A stretch of 64,000 nt of DNA, from the NCBI RefSeq assembly GCF_029338395.1, contig NZ_CP119809.1:2232001-2296000 (forward strand). The letters run 5' to 3'. The position numbers were made by a program, and so were the translations under genes. The DNA comes from Halorussus caseinilyticus. Its GTDB lineage: Archaea; Halobacteriota; Halobacteria; Halobacteriales; Haladaptataceae. Under the pieces are notes generated by a model. It did not search any database, was not told the DNA's origin, and was given only the letters and a program-made list of their open reading frames with translations. How positions within the stretch are numbered: position 1 is the first letter of the stretch; every line of letters begins with the position of its first letter. This document shows, in pieces, positions 8,112 through 17,681 of this stretch.

Positions 8112-8198
8112 AGACGGGCGTAGGGCGCGGGGAGGTAAAAGGGGTGCGACCGAACAGAGGGAAACCGGTTTGTCCCATGCGCGCATTGCCGGGGAACG

Positions 8199-10082
8199 AT
8201 GACTGAACGCGACCCCGGCGATTTCACCCGGCCCAGTGCTGACGACGACTCGGAGACCATCGAGTCGTCGGCCTCCGGGACCGACGATTTCGACGCCGAC
8301 GACTCGGGCCTCGACACCTCCTCTGACCCCGGTGACTTCGAGACATCTTCGAGTTCCGGCACACGGGAGAAGAATTTCGACTCGATGGGGACCGACCCCC
8401 GCGGAACCGACCGGGGCATCGGCACCCTCTCGGCGGCCGAGGGACTCCGAATCGGCGAGCAAGAGGACGAGACCCACCTGCAAGCGTACGTCACCGCGGA
8501 CAACCGCGAGGACGTGCGGGTCGGCAAGTACCTGCTGGTGGGCTACCCAGACGGCGAGAAACTCTTCTGTCGAATCTGCGCGCTGGAGTACCGCCAAGAG
8601 TACCGGGTGGACGACGCGACCGAAATCCACTCCAAGCGCGCGATGCGCCGCGAGGACATCGACGAGGCGGACTACAAACTCATGGCCGACCTCAAGCCAG
8701 TGGCGGTCCTCTACGAGGACGGCGGGGAGTTGAAACGTCGGATGACCGACCGGGTGCCCAAACCCAAGTCGGTCGTCCGCGAGGCCAGCGACAAGGCCGA
8801 AATCAAGACCGGTCTCAAGATGCCCGCCGAGGGCGTGTTCCTCGGCCACCTCTCGGTCGGCGGGGAGAAGGTTCGGACCGCCGCCGAACCGCCGACCATC
8901 GACTACCGACTGAAGGACGACTACGATGACGGCGACCCCCTCGTCTTCCGGCACACCCTCGTCGCCGGGGGCACGGGGTCCGGCAAGACCCACGGCGCGA
9001 AGAACATGCTCCGGCAGTTCCTCTCGGCGGAACGACGCTACGAGATGGACGACGGCGCGTCCCGGCGGGCCGCCGTCGTCCAGTTCGACCCGCAGGACGA
9101 GTACGCCCAGATGCACGACGACAACCCCGACGTGACCGCCGAAGACGAGCGCCGGTGGGAGTCGGAGGGCGTCGCCCACGGCGGCCACGACGAGACGAAG
9201 GCGTTCGTGCCGAAAGTGAAGGAGAGTAGTTACGCCGCCGACCACCACCGGGCCGAGCAGGTCGAGTTCACGATTCCGTTCTCGATGGTGAAGCGCCGCC
9301 CGTGGCTGGTCGCGGGCGCGAGTCTCAACGACAACCAGTACAACGCGCTCCGTCACCTGCTCGACCGCTTCTTCGAGCAGTACGGCGACGCTGGCACCTA
9401 CGAGCAGTTCGTGAACTACATCGACGACCCCGCGCTCCGCGAGGAGTTGGACGAGAACGGCCGGGTCCACGAGGCGACCTACGACGCCGTGAAGCGCCGG
9501 GCAATCAGTTCGGCGTTCTACAGCGTCTTCGACCGAGACGCCCGGCCAATCACCGACCAAATCGAGTCGTTCGTCAGGTCCGGCCAGTTGAGCGTCGTGC
9601 CGACCTACCACCTCAACGACTCGCGGGCGACGGAAGTCGTCGTGCTGGCGCTGGCGAGTCTGCTGGTGGACGAGAAACTCTCGAACGACCCCGAACACAC
9701 CCGAATCAAGGAGACGCCGCTGGTCGTCGGGATGGACGAGGCCCACAACTTCCTGACCGACGCCGAGAGCGTGCAGGCCCGGAAGGTCATCACCAAGTTC
9801 ACCGAGGCCGCCAAGCAGGGCCGCAAGGAGCGTCTGGGCCTGTTCCTCATCACCCAAGACCCACAGGACATCGCCGAACCCGTCTTCAAGCAGGTCAACA
9901 CCACCGTCGTCCTGAATCTGGGCGACGAGGACGCCATCAAGAGCGTCAACATCCCCTCGGAGTTGGAGGGGAAGGTCCCTTACATGGAGAAGGGTCAGAT
10001 GGTCGTCTACTCGCCCGACAACTCCGAACCCGTCGAAATTATCGGTCTCTCGAAGTGCGTGACCAAGCACGGTCGGGAGTGA
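8199..10082 (+). CDS. herA: HerA-like (DUF87) hexameric ATPase
   Basis: 627 aa. Family role: FtsK/HerA-superfamily DNA translocase or helicase; archaeal HerA works with NurA in end resection. The first 75 residues are acidic and low-complexity. The HAS-barrel-like region (about 85-235) precedes Walker A, AGGTGSGKTH (about 256-265). Walker B is VVGMDEAHNF (about 507-516). A conserved ITQDPQDIAEPVFKQVNT segment follows, resembling the sensor region. No nurA neighbour is seen here, so this may be one of several haloarchaeal HerA paralogues rather than the NurA partner. Confidence 0.83.
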   Translation: MTERDPGDFTRPSADDDSETIESSASGTDDFDADDSGLDTSSDPGDFETSSSSGTREKNFDSMGTDPRGTDRGIGTLSAAEGLRIGEQEDETHLQAYVTADNREDVRVGKYLLVGYPDGEKLFCRICALEYRQEYRVDDATEIHSKRAMRREDIDEADYKLMADLKPVAVLYEDGGELKRRMTDRVPKPKSVVREASDKAEIKTGLKMPAEGVFLGHLSVGGEKVRTAAEPPTIDYRLKDDYDDGDPLVFRHTLVAGGTGSGKTHGAKNMLRQFLSAERRYEMDDGASRRAAVVQFDPQDEYAQMHDDNPDVTAEDERRWESEGVAHGGHDETKAFVPKVKESSYAADHHRAEQVEFTIPFSMVKRRPWLVAGASLNDNQYNALRHLLDRFFEQYGDAGTYEQFVNYIDDPALREELDENGRVHEATYDAVKRRAISSAFYSVFDRDARPITDQIESFVRSGQLSVVPTYHLNDSRATEVVVLALASLLVDEKLSNDPEHTRIKETPLVVGMDEAHNFLTDAESVQARKVITKFTEAAKQGRKERLGLFLITQDPQDIAEPVFKQVNTTVVLNLGDEDAIKSVNIPSELEGKVPYMEKGQMVVYSPDNSEPVEIIGLSKCVTKHGRE

Positions 10083-10110
10083 CCGACGGGTCGAATCGTT
10101 CGACCTACCT

Positions 10111-10117
10111 TTTTATC
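10111..10117 (+). promoter_or_regulatory. TATA-like box of the histidine-kinase gene
   Basis: TTTTATC lies 26-32 bp before the ATG at 10143, consistent with a leaderless transcript. Confidence 0.4.
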
Positions 10118-10142
10118 TGTTGAGACGTTTACTCCGGACGAA

Positions 10143-11921
10143 ATGAACCTCGACCCGACGTGGTTGGCGCTCGGTCCGCTGACGGCGTTCGCCATGTCGC
10201 TGTACTTTATCCGGCACCTCTGGCCCTACCGGGACGAACCCGGCGGATGGCTGTTCATCGCTACCATCGTCTGCGAGGCCGTCTGGACCGGCGCGTACGG
10301 TCTGGCGCTGATGGTCCACGACCCCGCGGTCCGGTGGCTGTTCGAGATTCCGATTTGGCTCGGCAAGAGCTTCATCACCGTGTTCTTCCTCGCGTTCGTC
10401 CTCGAATACACCGGGCGCGGACGACTCGTGCGCTCGAAGTGGATGGGACTGGTCGCGGCGATACAGGCCGTGTCGGTCCTGCTGGTGGCGACCAACCCGC
10501 TTCATCGAATCGCGTGGAGCAACTACCGCGTCGAACCCGTGTGGGGCGCGGCGACGGTCGCCTACACACACCAACCGTGGCTGTTCGCCACCACCCTGAT
10601 GTTCTACTTCCTCGCCGGGATTGCGATGGTCGTTCTCGTGGACGCGTTCGTGAGTTACGGCGAACTCTACCGGGGCCAGACCATCGCGGTCGCGCTCTCG
10701 CTGGTCGCGCCGTTCGCGGCGAGCGTGGCGTGGTTGTTCGAGGTCGGACCCACGAAGTCGCTCAACCTCACCACGACCGCGCTGGCGATTCACCTCGCGT
10801 TCGACTTCTACGCGTTCTTCCACCGGAACATGTTCGAACAGACCCCGGCGGCGCGTCGAATCGGCGAACGCGCCGCCATCCACGACCTCGGGACCCCGGT
10901 GGTCATCGTGGACAGCAAGCGCCGGGTCATCGACGCCAACGAGGAGGCCGAACGCGTGTTCGACCTCGACGCGACCGACGACGCGGGCGACACCCTCGAC
11001 GACCTCGTGGACGCGACAATCGACGTGTCGGCGAGCGAGCAGGCCGTGACGGTCCGGACCGACGGCGAACGACGTGAGTACAGCGTCGCCAGTTCCGCGG
11101 TGTCGGATTCGAGGGGGACACACGTCGGCCACACGCTGGTCTTTCAGGACGTGACCGCCGACAGGCGGCGCAAACAGCGCCTCGAAGTTCTGAACCGCGT
11201 CCTGCGCCACAACCTCCGCAACGACATGACCAAGATAACCGGATACACCGAGTTGATTCGGGACGGTGCGGACGACCCCGCAATCGAGCGCCACGCCGAG
11301 ACGGTACTCGAAAACGGCCGGGGGTTGGTCGCCCTCGGCGAGAAAGCCCGCGAGTTCGAGCGCGCGATGGACGACGAGACCGACCGCCAGCGCGTCGAAG
11401 TCGCCTCGCTCGCCGAGGACGTGGCCGCCGACCTCCGGTCGGCGTACCCCGACGGCCGGGTCGAAGTCCGCGTGCCGGAGAATCTCGAACTCCACACCGA
11501 CCCCGCGGTCCTCCGACTCCTACTGGCGAACCTCGCGGAGAACGGTCTCGAACACGGCACCGACGCGCCGCGGGTCGAAATCCGCCTCGCCGAACTCGAC
11601 GACGACTCGCGGTCGGCGGTCCTCGAAGTCCGCGACGACGGGCCGGGCATCCCCGACCACGAAGTCGAAGTCGTCACCGGCGGCGAGGAGGGGGACCTCC
11701 AACACGGGAGCGGTCTCGGTCTCTGGGTCGTCAAGTGGAGCGCGAGCGCCCTCGGCGGCGACGTGTCGTTCGACCGCGACGACGGCACCACCGTCTCGGT
11801 TCGGTTGCCGGGGGTGGTCTCGCGTCCGTCGCCGACGACGCCGATTGAATCGGCGTCGTCGGCCCCGCGTGACCCGGAACGGTCGGGAGATGAGACACCA
11901 AAACGTACGGTAGACGATTGA
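10143..11921 (+). CDS. Sensor histidine kinase with N-terminal 7TM sensor, PAS and HATPase domains
   Basis: 592 aa. Residues 1-230 form about seven hydrophobic helices of the haloarchaeal 7TM sensor type. A PAS-like domain follows (about 240-345; DLGTPVVIVDSKRRVIDANEEAE). The HisKA helix has the haloarchaeal signature VLRHNLRNDMTKITGY with the phospho-acceptor His356. The HATPase domain shows the N box (LANLAENGLEHG), G1 box (DDGPGIPDHE) and G2 box (GSGLGLWVVKW), so it is intact. No receiver gene is adjacent, typical of orphan haloarchaeal kinases. The ligand is unknown. Confidence 0.88.
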   Translation: MNLDPTWLALGPLTAFAMSLYFIRHLWPYRDEPGGWLFIATIVCEAVWTGAYGLALMVHDPAVRWLFEIPIWLGKSFITVFFLAFVLEYTGRGRLVRSKWMGLVAAIQAVSVLLVATNPLHRIAWSNYRVEPVWGAATVAYTHQPWLFATTLMFYFLAGIAMVVLVDAFVSYGELYRGQTIAVALSLVAPFAASVAWLFEVGPTKSLNLTTTALAIHLAFDFYAFFHRNMFEQTPAARRIGERAAIHDLGTPVVIVDSKRRVIDANEEAERVFDLDATDDAGDTLDDLVDATIDVSASEQAVTVRTDGERREYSVASSAVSDSRGTHVGHTLVFQDVTADRRRKQRLEVLNRVLRHNLRNDMTKITGYTELIRDGADDPAIERHAETVLENGRGLVALGEKAREFERAMDDETDRQRVEVASLAEDVAADLRSAYPDGRVEVRVPENLELHTDPAVLRLLLANLAENGLEHGTDAPRVEIRLAELDDDSRSAVLEVRDDGPGIPDHEVEVVTGGEEGDLQHGSGLGLWVVKWSASALGGDVSFDRDDGTTVSVRLPGVVSRPSPTTPIESASSAPRDPERSGDETPKRTVDD

Positions 11922-12040
11922 AAATATTTGCTAGGAAATTCGTCACGATTGTTTTACACGCTTAGAGATGTCTCCGAACGTCGGAGACGAGCGCGCGGTC
12001 GGAGTTCGACGGAGTTCTCACGGAACGGGAATTGCCTGAA

Positions 12041-12050
12041 AGGTTAAACG
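12041..12050 (+). promoter_or_regulatory. TATA-like box of the universal stress protein gene
   Basis: AGGTTAAACG is centred about 27 bp before the ATG at 12073. Leaderless promoter inferred. Confidence 0.4.
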
Positions 12051-12072
12051 ACTACCCGACGTAGGTTCGAGT

Positions 12073-12501
12073 ATGACCAAGCAGATTCTCGTGCCCATCG
12101 ACGGGTCGCCCCAATCGGACGACGCGCTGACCCACGCGCTCGAAGAGTTCGCGGACGCCGACATCACCGTTCTCCACGTCATCGACCCCATCGACGCCGG
12201 GTACAGCGCGCCGGTCGGCGTCCCCGGCGGGTCCGAAGAGTGGTACGAGAACGCCGAACGCGAGAGCGAGACGCTGTTCGAGGACGCCCAGAACGTCGCC
12301 GACGACTACGGCGTCACCCTCGACAGCGCGACCGAACTCGGCCGACCCTCCCGGACCATCGTGGGGTACGCCGACGACGAGGGCTTCGACCACATCGTGA
12401 TGGGTAGCCACGGACGCTCGGGCGTCTCGCGCATCCTGCTCGGGAGCGTGGCCGAGACGGTGGTCCGGCGCGCGACGATTCCGGTGACTGTGGTGCGGTG
12501 A
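12073..12501 (+). CDS. Universal stress protein (UspA family)
   Basis: 142 aa, a single USP domain. It starts with KQILVPIDGSPQSDDALTHA and ends with the ATP-binding signature GSHGRSGVSRILLGSVAETV (Gly-x2-Gly-x9-Gly-Ser pattern), then the terminal strand IPVTVVR. It is a soluble, cytoplasmic, ATP-binding stress-resistance protein. A monocistronic unit with its own TATA-like box. Confidence 0.9.
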   Translation: MTKQILVPIDGSPQSDDALTHALEEFADADITVLHVIDPIDAGYSAPVGVPGGSEEWYENAERESETLFEDAQNVADDYGVTLDSATELGRPSRTIVGYADDEGFDHIVMGSHGRSGVSRILLGSVAETVVRRATIPVTVVR

Positions 12502-12552
12502 ACCGGCGATTCGACCGCGAGCGAACGACCGGAGGGAGTGAGCGAGCGGCCT

Positions 12553-12642
12553 TTTGGTGCAGATTTTTTCGAGGAGTGGTGACCGCAACGAGCGACCGAA
12601 GGGAGCGAGTGAGGACACCCGACGAAGAAAAAAGGTGCTAGA
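12553..12642 (+). repeat. Dispersed repeat R3, copy a (forward)
   Basis: Located between uspA and the convergent KaiC-like gene. GGTGCAGATTTTTTCGAGGA, then a charged-codon-like GAGCGACCGAAGGGAGCGAG stretch, then TGAGGACACCCGACGAAGAA and an A-run. The reverse complement is found at 34672-34765 with the same block order. The T-run and A-run ends are complementary, so the element can fold back. Confidence 0.6.
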
Positions 12643-14032
12643 AGATGTTCGCCTGCCGGTAGACGCTGATGCCCTCGTTCGTGATGGAGTAGGGCTTTAT
12701 CTCGCGGGAGTGGTTCGCGTCCCGAATCTTCTGGATTTCGACCGCGAGTCGGGTCTCCCGGAAGTCGTCGGTACTCCGGATGTACCGCAGGATGAACACG
12801 GCGTCCACGAGGTACTCGATGATGCCGTGCCGGGAGGCGTAGGCGTTGTCCTCGCTGGCCTCGCTGGTGAGCATGGTCGTCACCCCGGCCTCTTTCAGAC
12901 TCTTGGTGAAGTCGTAGACCTCGTTGCGGCGGGTCGATTGGTCGTCGTACATCATCTCCAACAGCGACACCGAGTCCAGCACGAGGCGGGTCGCGCCGAA
13001 CTGCTCGACCAGTCGCGGCAGGTCGTTGCGGATGGAGGTGAGGCTGTTGGCCATCTCGATGGGGTCCAAGTCGATGACCGCGAGTTGGCCCTTTTCCTCG
13101 TACTCGTCGAAGTCCCAGCCTTTCTCGGTCGCGGTGTTGACGATGCGGTCGTGGCTCTCTTCGAGGGTGATGAACACCGCGTTCTCGCCCTGTTCGAGGG
13201 CCTCGTGGAGGAACTGGAGACCGAACGTCGTCTTGCCGGTCCCGGCCGACCCGATGGTCGTGACGAGCGACCGGCGGGGGACCCCGCCCTGAATCATGTC
13301 GTCGAGACCCTCGATTCCGAGGTCGATGCGCGGAATCGACGACTCGAACTCCTCGTCGTCGAACTCCTCGCTCTCGAACGATTCGCCGCCGAACCCGCCG
13401 AAGCCCTCGTCGCCACCCATGCCGAACTCGCCGCCGCCCGCGTCGAAGCCACCGCCCGAGTCGCCGCCCGGTCCGTCGCCGGACGCTGGTCCCGCCCCGC
13501 CGCCCGGTGCGCTCTCGAAGGCGCTGGCGAAGTCCTCATCGAAGAGGTCCTCGTCGTCCTCGTCGGCGTCGTAGGGGTCGGCGTCGGCGAAGCCACCGGT
13601 CTGTGAGGCATCCGCCGACGAGTCGTCGCCCGACGACTCGTCGGCCGGGTCGCTCGTCGGCGAGTCGCCCGCGGGCGACTCGCCGGACTCGCTCGGAGGG
13701 GCGGCGTCGGTTCCATCCATGCCGAACTCCCCGGAGTCGTTCGCCGTGTCGAAGCCATCGGGTCCCTCGGCGGAATCGAAGCCTCCGCTCTCGCCTTCGG
13801 AATCGACGCCCTCGGCGTCGGCTTCAGCGGTGAACTCCGGTGCGTCCGCGAAACCCTCGGAGTCGGCCGGTTCGGTCCCGGCGAGTTCGAGGTCGGCCAC
13901 CTCCGGGTCCTGCCGCGCTTGTTCGGTCTCCGGGTCGGTCGCGGACGACGAGTCCGCGGACTCGTCGTCCGCGCCATCGCTCTCTCTCTCGTCCTCCCGG
14001 AGCGCGCGCTCGAACCAGTCGTCGTCGGTCAC
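12638..14032 (-). CDS. RecA-superfamily (KaiC/RAD55-like) ATPase with long acidic N-terminal region
   Basis: 464 aa using the GTG at 14030-14032 ([15 protein letters not shown], the usual haloarchaeal N-terminus). An in-frame ATG at 14087-14089 would add 19 atypical residues. Residues 20-235 are low-complexity Asp/Ser/Gly/Glu, likely disordered. The ATPase domain begins at [15 protein letters not shown]. Walker A is [10 protein letters not shown], a Walker-B-like strand is [11 protein letters not shown], and the C-terminus is [17 protein letters not shown]. Single RecA domain, unlike the double domain of KaiC. Probably signalling or regulatory; a precise role is not deducible. Confidence 0.8.
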   Translation of the reverse strand: MTDDDWFERALREDERESDGADDESADSSSATDPETEQARQDPEVADLELAGTEPADSEGFADAPEFTAEADAEGVDSEGESGGFDSAEGPDGFDTANDSGEFGMDGTDAAPPSESGESPAGDSPTSDPADESSGDDSSADASQTGGFADADPYDADEDDEDLFDEDFASAFESAPGGGAGPASGDGPGGDSGGGFDAGGGEFGMGGDEGFGGFGGESFESEEFDDEEFESSIPRIDLGIEGLDDMIQGGVPRRSLVTTIGSAGTGKTTFGLQFLHEALEQGENAVFITLEESHDRIVNTATEKGWDFDEYEEKGQLAVIDLDPIEMANSLTSIRNDLPRLVEQFGATRLVLDSVSLLEMMYDDQSTRRNEVYDFTKSLKEAGVTTMLTSEASEDNAYASRHGIIEYLVDAVFILRYIRSTDDFRETRLAVEIQKIRDANHSREIKPYSITNEGISVYRQANIF

Positions 14033-14185
14033 GGAAGCCACCCCCTCGGTCGAGCGCGATGCATGTCGGGCACCTCGGACCGGCCACATTTCAATGTTTC
14101 TTGCGTCGGCGAGCGGTCCCGCGTCGGTCGGAGTGATAGTTCGGCGGTCGGCGGACTTTTCACGGGCGGGCGAGAAGCACCACCG

Positions 14186-15004
14186 ATGAGAGTCGGCATC
14201 GTTGCCCAGAAGGGGAACGCCCGCGCCGCGTTTCTGGCCGAACAGATACGCGAAACGTTACCCGACGAGGTGACGGTTCGACTGGACGCCGCGACCGCCG
14301 AGCGGTTGGACGGCGGGGGCTACCCCGTCGAGGAGATGGACGCCTGCGACCTCGTGGTCTCCATCGGCGGCGACGGCACCTTCCTCTTCGCGGCCCGCGG
14401 CGCGGAGGCGACGCCGATTTTGGGCGTCAACCTCGGCGAGGTCGGCTTCCTCAACGGCGTCGCACCCGACGATGCGGTCGAGACGGTCGAAGCGGTCGTC
14501 GCGGGCTATCGGGAGACCGATACGATTCCCTCGCGGGAGGTGCCCAGACTCCGGGCCGACGGCGGCGACTGGTCGGTCCACCCGGCGCTGAACGAAATCG
14601 TCGTCCAAGGGCCACAGCGAGGCCACGGCAAGGGACTCGACTACGAGGTCCGCGTGGGCGGCCGGGTCTTCACCTCGGGACGCGGCGACGGCGTGTTGGT
14701 CTCGACCCCCACCGGAAGCACGGCGTACAACTTGAGTGAGGGCGGTCCTCTCGTCCATCCCGAGACCGACGCGCTCGTCGTCACGGAGATGTGTGCCGCC
14801 GAGTCGATGCCGCCGCTGGCGATTCCGGGCGACAGCGAAGTCGAGATTCGGGCGACGGGCGCTGAGTTCGGCTACGTCAGCGCCGACAGCACCCGAGAGC
14901 GATTCGAGATGCCCGAGACGGTCCGGGTGCGCCCGGCCGAGGAACCCACTCGCATCGCCGAACCCTCTAGCGACTTCTTCCGGGCGCTCGGAAAGCTGGA
15001 CTGA
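14186..15004 (+). CDS. nadK: NAD kinase
   Basis: 272 aa from the ATG at 14186 ([20 protein letters not shown]); the open frame upstream is an artefact of the divergent gene. Reaction: ATP (or polyphosphate) + NAD to NADP. The GGDGT motif is at about residues 61-65 ([14 protein letters not shown]). The NE-x-short-chain-kinase motif is LNEIVVQGP, and the glycine-rich [20 protein letters not shown] lies at about 170-189. Complete and of normal length for archaeal NadK. Confidence 0.92.
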   Translation: MRVGIVAQKGNARAAFLAEQIRETLPDEVTVRLDAATAERLDGGGYPVEEMDACDLVVSIGGDGTFLFAARGAEATPILGVNLGEVGFLNGVAPDDAVETVEAVVAGYRETDTIPSREVPRLRADGGDWSVHPALNEIVVQGPQRGHGKGLDYEVRVGGRVFTSGRGDGVLVSTPTGSTAYNLSEGGPLVHPETDALVVTEMCAAESMPPLAIPGDSEVEIRATGAEFGYVSADSTRERFEMPETVRVRPAEEPTRIAEPSSDFFRALGKLD

Positions 15005-15054
15005 TTCTGCCGAAAGGGAAAGTCCTAATCCCGCGGATTCGCTACGCTCCGGTA

Positions 15055-15984
15055 ATGGAAGAGCAACTGCCGGACGTACAAGCCTCCGAACCGGACGTGA
15101 CCGTGGGGCTGAACCGCGTCGGCGTGACCGGCGTCAAGAAGCTAGTCGAACTCGCCCGCCCCGACAAGCGCCCAATCGTGCTGACCGCGGAGTTCGAGGT
15201 GCTGGTGGACCTCCCGAGTTGGCGCAAGGGCGCGGACATGAGTCGGAACATGGAGGTCATCGACGAGATTCTCGAAGACGCGGTGAGCGAACCAACCTAC
15301 CGCGTCGAGGACGTGTGCGGCGACGCCGCCGAGCGACTCCTCGACAAGCACGACTACACCTCGAAGGCGGAGGTCCGGATGGAAGCCGAGTACATGATAA
15401 AGGACCGCACGCCCGAGAGCGACCGGCCCACCCAAGCCACCGCCGACATCATCGCCGGAGCGACGGCGACGGACGAGGGGACCCGCGAGGAAATCGGTGC
15501 CCGCGTCACCGGCATGACGGTGTGTCCCTGCTCGCAGGGGATGATGGGCCAGACCGCCCGCGAGAAACTGGAGGACCTCGGCGTCGGCGAGGAGGAGGTC
15601 CGGGAGTTCCTGCAGGAGGTCCCGCAGGCGGGCCACTCCCAGCGAGGCCACGCCACCCTCACCGTCGAGAGCGACGGCGCGCCCGAGGCGAACCTGAACG
15701 AACTCATCGAAATCGCCCGCGACTCGATGAGCGCCCGCATCTACAACCTCGCCAAGCGCCCCGACGAAGACCACATGACCTTCGAGGCCCACGCCAACGC
15801 GAAGTTCGTGGAGGACTGCGTGCGCGACATGGCCGAGGGCGTGGTCTCGGAGTTCACCGACCTGCCCGACGACGCCGTGGTGACGATGAAACAGAGCAAC
15901 GACGAGTCCATCCACCAGCACAACGCCCACGCCGAGCGAGTCGCCGAGATGGAGACGCTCCGCGAGGAACTCGACGACGACTGA
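15055..15984 (+). CDS. mptA: GTP cyclohydrolase MptA (GTP cyclohydrolase IV/FolE2 family)
   Basis: 309 aa. Family role: Fe(II)-dependent conversion of GTP to 7,8-dihydroneopterin 2',3'-cyclic phosphate, the first step of archaeal pterin/folate synthesis. The N-terminus ([20 protein letters not shown]) and the [13 protein letters not shown] segment (Cys metal-ligand region, about residues 160-172) are characteristic. The [15 protein letters not shown] segment and a C-terminal [10 protein letters not shown] follow. ATG at 15055, 50 bp after nadK. A pterin dehydratase gene sits elsewhere in the window. Confidence 0.88.
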   Translation: MEEQLPDVQASEPDVTVGLNRVGVTGVKKLVELARPDKRPIVLTAEFEVLVDLPSWRKGADMSRNMEVIDEILEDAVSEPTYRVEDVCGDAAERLLDKHDYTSKAEVRMEAEYMIKDRTPESDRPTQATADIIAGATATDEGTREEIGARVTGMTVCPCSQGMMGQTAREKLEDLGVGEEEVREFLQEVPQAGHSQRGHATLTVESDGAPEANLNELIEIARDSMSARIYNLAKRPDEDHMTFEAHANAKFVEDCVRDMAEGVVSEFTDLPDDAVVTMKQSNDESIHQHNAHAERVAEMETLREELDDD

Positions 15985-16038
15985 CTTCGAGAAATCTTTT
16001 CTCCTGTTTTTGGCCTTCTGAGGTCTTCCCGACGCCGC

Positions 16039-16069
16039 CCGCGCCGCGCGGCGCGCTCGCGCGGCGCGG
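16039..16069. terminator. GC-rich 12-bp hairpin between convergent genes
   Basis: CCGCGCCGCGCG (16039-16050) pairs with CGCGCGGCGCGG (16058-16069) across a 7-nt loop. It lies between the ends of mptA and the minus-strand gene at 16095. A bidirectional transcription end is inferred from position. Confidence 0.5.
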
Positions 16070-16094
16070 ACGACGACCACGACTCACGTCCGAC

Positions 16095-16418
16095 TCACGA
16101 CTCGTCGTCCCACGGGTAGGACTGGCCGCCGTCCTCGTAGGAGGCGTCCTTTGGGTGGGTCGGGCCGCTACTCCCCTCGTCGGCGAGTCGCTTGTCGGTC
16201 CAGAAGTAGAACCCGAGCGACGCGACCATCAGGCCGGTTCCGACGGTCGGAAAGCCGAGCTCGGCGACGCCGCCGATGCCCGAAAAGAGCAGGAAGTCGC
16301 CAGCCAAGTCCTGCCACTTCCGCGGCGTCCCCACGCCGCGGACGAAGAACGCGACGAGGACGACTCCGAACGGGAGGAGGACGGTTAGCAAGTCGATTGC
16401 CTGCCGGAACTCGCCCAT
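16095..16418 (-). CDS. Small membrane protein
   Basis: 107 aa. Helix 1 is about 9-28 (LLTVLLPFGVVLVAFFVRGV) and helix 2 about 40-72 (LLFSGIGGVAELGFPTVGTG and the following residues up to FYFW). The C-terminal 35 residues are polar and acidic (Ser/Gly/Pro/Asp). The next gene upstream (16469) is on the same strand, 50 bp away, so co-transcription is possible. No family recognised. Confidence 0.65.
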   Translation of the reverse strand: MGEFRQAIDLLTVLLPFGVVLVAFFVRGVGTPRKWQDLAGDFLLFSGIGGVAELGFPTVGTGLMVASLGFYFWTDKRLADEGSSGPTHPKDASYEDGGQSYPWDDES

Positions 16419-16468
16419 ACCCGAACGTGATAGCCACCGGAAATATTTCTATCGCTCGCCGAAACTTC

Positions 16469-17617
16469 TCAGAGCGGTGCCGGAAGCGAAACCAGTCCGG
16501 CTTTGTAGGCCGCAATCGCGGCGGAACTGCCCGCGCTGAAGGCGAGGCGGGCGAACGACGCCAGATTGATGGGCCACAGTTCCATGCTGTAGAGTTGGTC
16601 GAACATCGTCTGCATCGTCTGGATGTGGTCGGACTCGGGGTCCGGCGGGTCGCCGTCCCTCAGTTTTTTCCAGTATCTGGCTTCGACCGTCTCGAACTGC
16701 TCGCGCATGAAGTCGGTCTTTCGTTCCCGGATGGTGAGCAACCGCTTGCGGAGCGAGTAGACGCCGAACACCGTCAGACCGAGCAGGAACGCGAGCATCC
16801 CGGCGTAGAGCGTGAAGACCGCGACCTGAAACACCGGGCGTCCAGTGAACGACACGCTCGACAGAATCACGAAGTCCAGCGTCACGAGGAAGATGCCGTA
16901 GATGATAAGCGAGATAATCGCGTCGCCGATGTCCCGATAGCCGCCCACGCCGTCGGGGTCCAACACGTCGATGTCCACGATGTACTCGTTGGAAATTCGC
17001 TTGATGAGGACGACAGAGCCGATAAATGGGGCATAGAAGAACCCGTGACCCGCGCCGTAAGCGTAGTTCAGCAGGAGGTACGGATACGAGTCGAACACGT
17101 CGAGTCCCCACATCACGGCGAGCGCGAACACGCCGCCAATCAGTCCGCCGAAAAAGACGAAGTAGGGGTGGAACGCGTAGTTCATGATGCGGTTTATCTC
17201 TCGTCGCATCTCGTCGCCGGTGATGTCCGAATCGCGCTCGAAGACGATTTCGCCCTCCGTGGTTCGCTCGAAGATGTCCACGAGTTCGGTCTTGGTCTCG
17301 TCGAAGATACCGTGGAACCGCCGGAGGACGAAAATGACCGCGACGACGTAGACGAACCCGACGAACACCGGGTAGTTGTACGGAATCCCGGTGTCGGGAT
17401 TCCCGACTCGGAACAGACTCGCGGCGGTCGCCAGAAACGCGAGCAGGACGAATAGCCGGGTGAACGAGACCAGACGGTATCGGTCGAAAAACTCGTCCGG
17501 CGGGTAGTCGTGGTCCACTTCTTCGAGATTCGGGTCTACCGGCTCGGGTAGCCAGTCGAGAACTGCGGCCTTCCAGTCCGGAAACCACTTCCGAACGAAC
17601 TCGGTCCGCGTACTCAT
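16469..17617 (-). CDS. Polytopic membrane protein of unknown function
   Basis: 382 aa, ATG at 17615-17617. A soluble, Trp/Pro-rich N-terminus (1-45) is followed by about six hydrophobic segments: near 50-67, 83-98, 150-170, 178-205, 232-252 and 262-285. A charged C-terminal helix region (RKRLLTIRERKTDFMREQFE) and a Met-rich amphipathic tail follow. Aromatic YAYGAGHGFFYAPF in the middle suggests a buried pore or lipid-facing turn. I do not recognise the family. Confidence 0.72.
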   Translation of the reverse strand: MSTRTEFVRKWFPDWKAAVLDWLPEPVDPNLEEVDHDYPPDEFFDRYRLVSFTRLFVLLAFLATAASLFRVGNPDTGIPYNYPVFVGFVYVVAVIFVLRRFHGIFDETKTELVDIFERTTEGEIVFERDSDITGDEMRREINRIMNYAFHPYFVFFGGLIGGVFALAVMWGLDVFDSYPYLLLNYAYGAGHGFFYAPFIGSVVLIKRISNEYIVDIDVLDPDGVGGYRDIGDAIISLIIYGIFLVTLDFVILSSVSFTGRPVFQVAVFTLYAGMLAFLLGLTVFGVYSLRKRLLTIRERKTDFMREQFETVEARYWKKLRDGDPPDPESDHIQTMQTMFDQLYSMELWPINLASFARLAFSAGSSAAIAAYKAGLVSLPAPL

Positions 17618-17681
17618 ATCTCTGCGTGACTGTTTAATTTACTAATAAGTGTCGGAGCGATTTCCCGAGTTCGAGAGTTCT

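Noticed and set aside
7761-10070. A 769-codon open frame on the minus strand
   Set aside because: Only the last 116 codons (start 8111) look real. The rest is antisense to the HerA-like gene; such long antisense frames are common in GC-rich genomes.
14033-14089. ATG start for the RecA/KaiC-like ATPase at 14089
   Set aside because: It adds 19 residues unlike the typical acidic N-terminus; the GTG at 14032 gives the usual [11 protein letters not shown] start.
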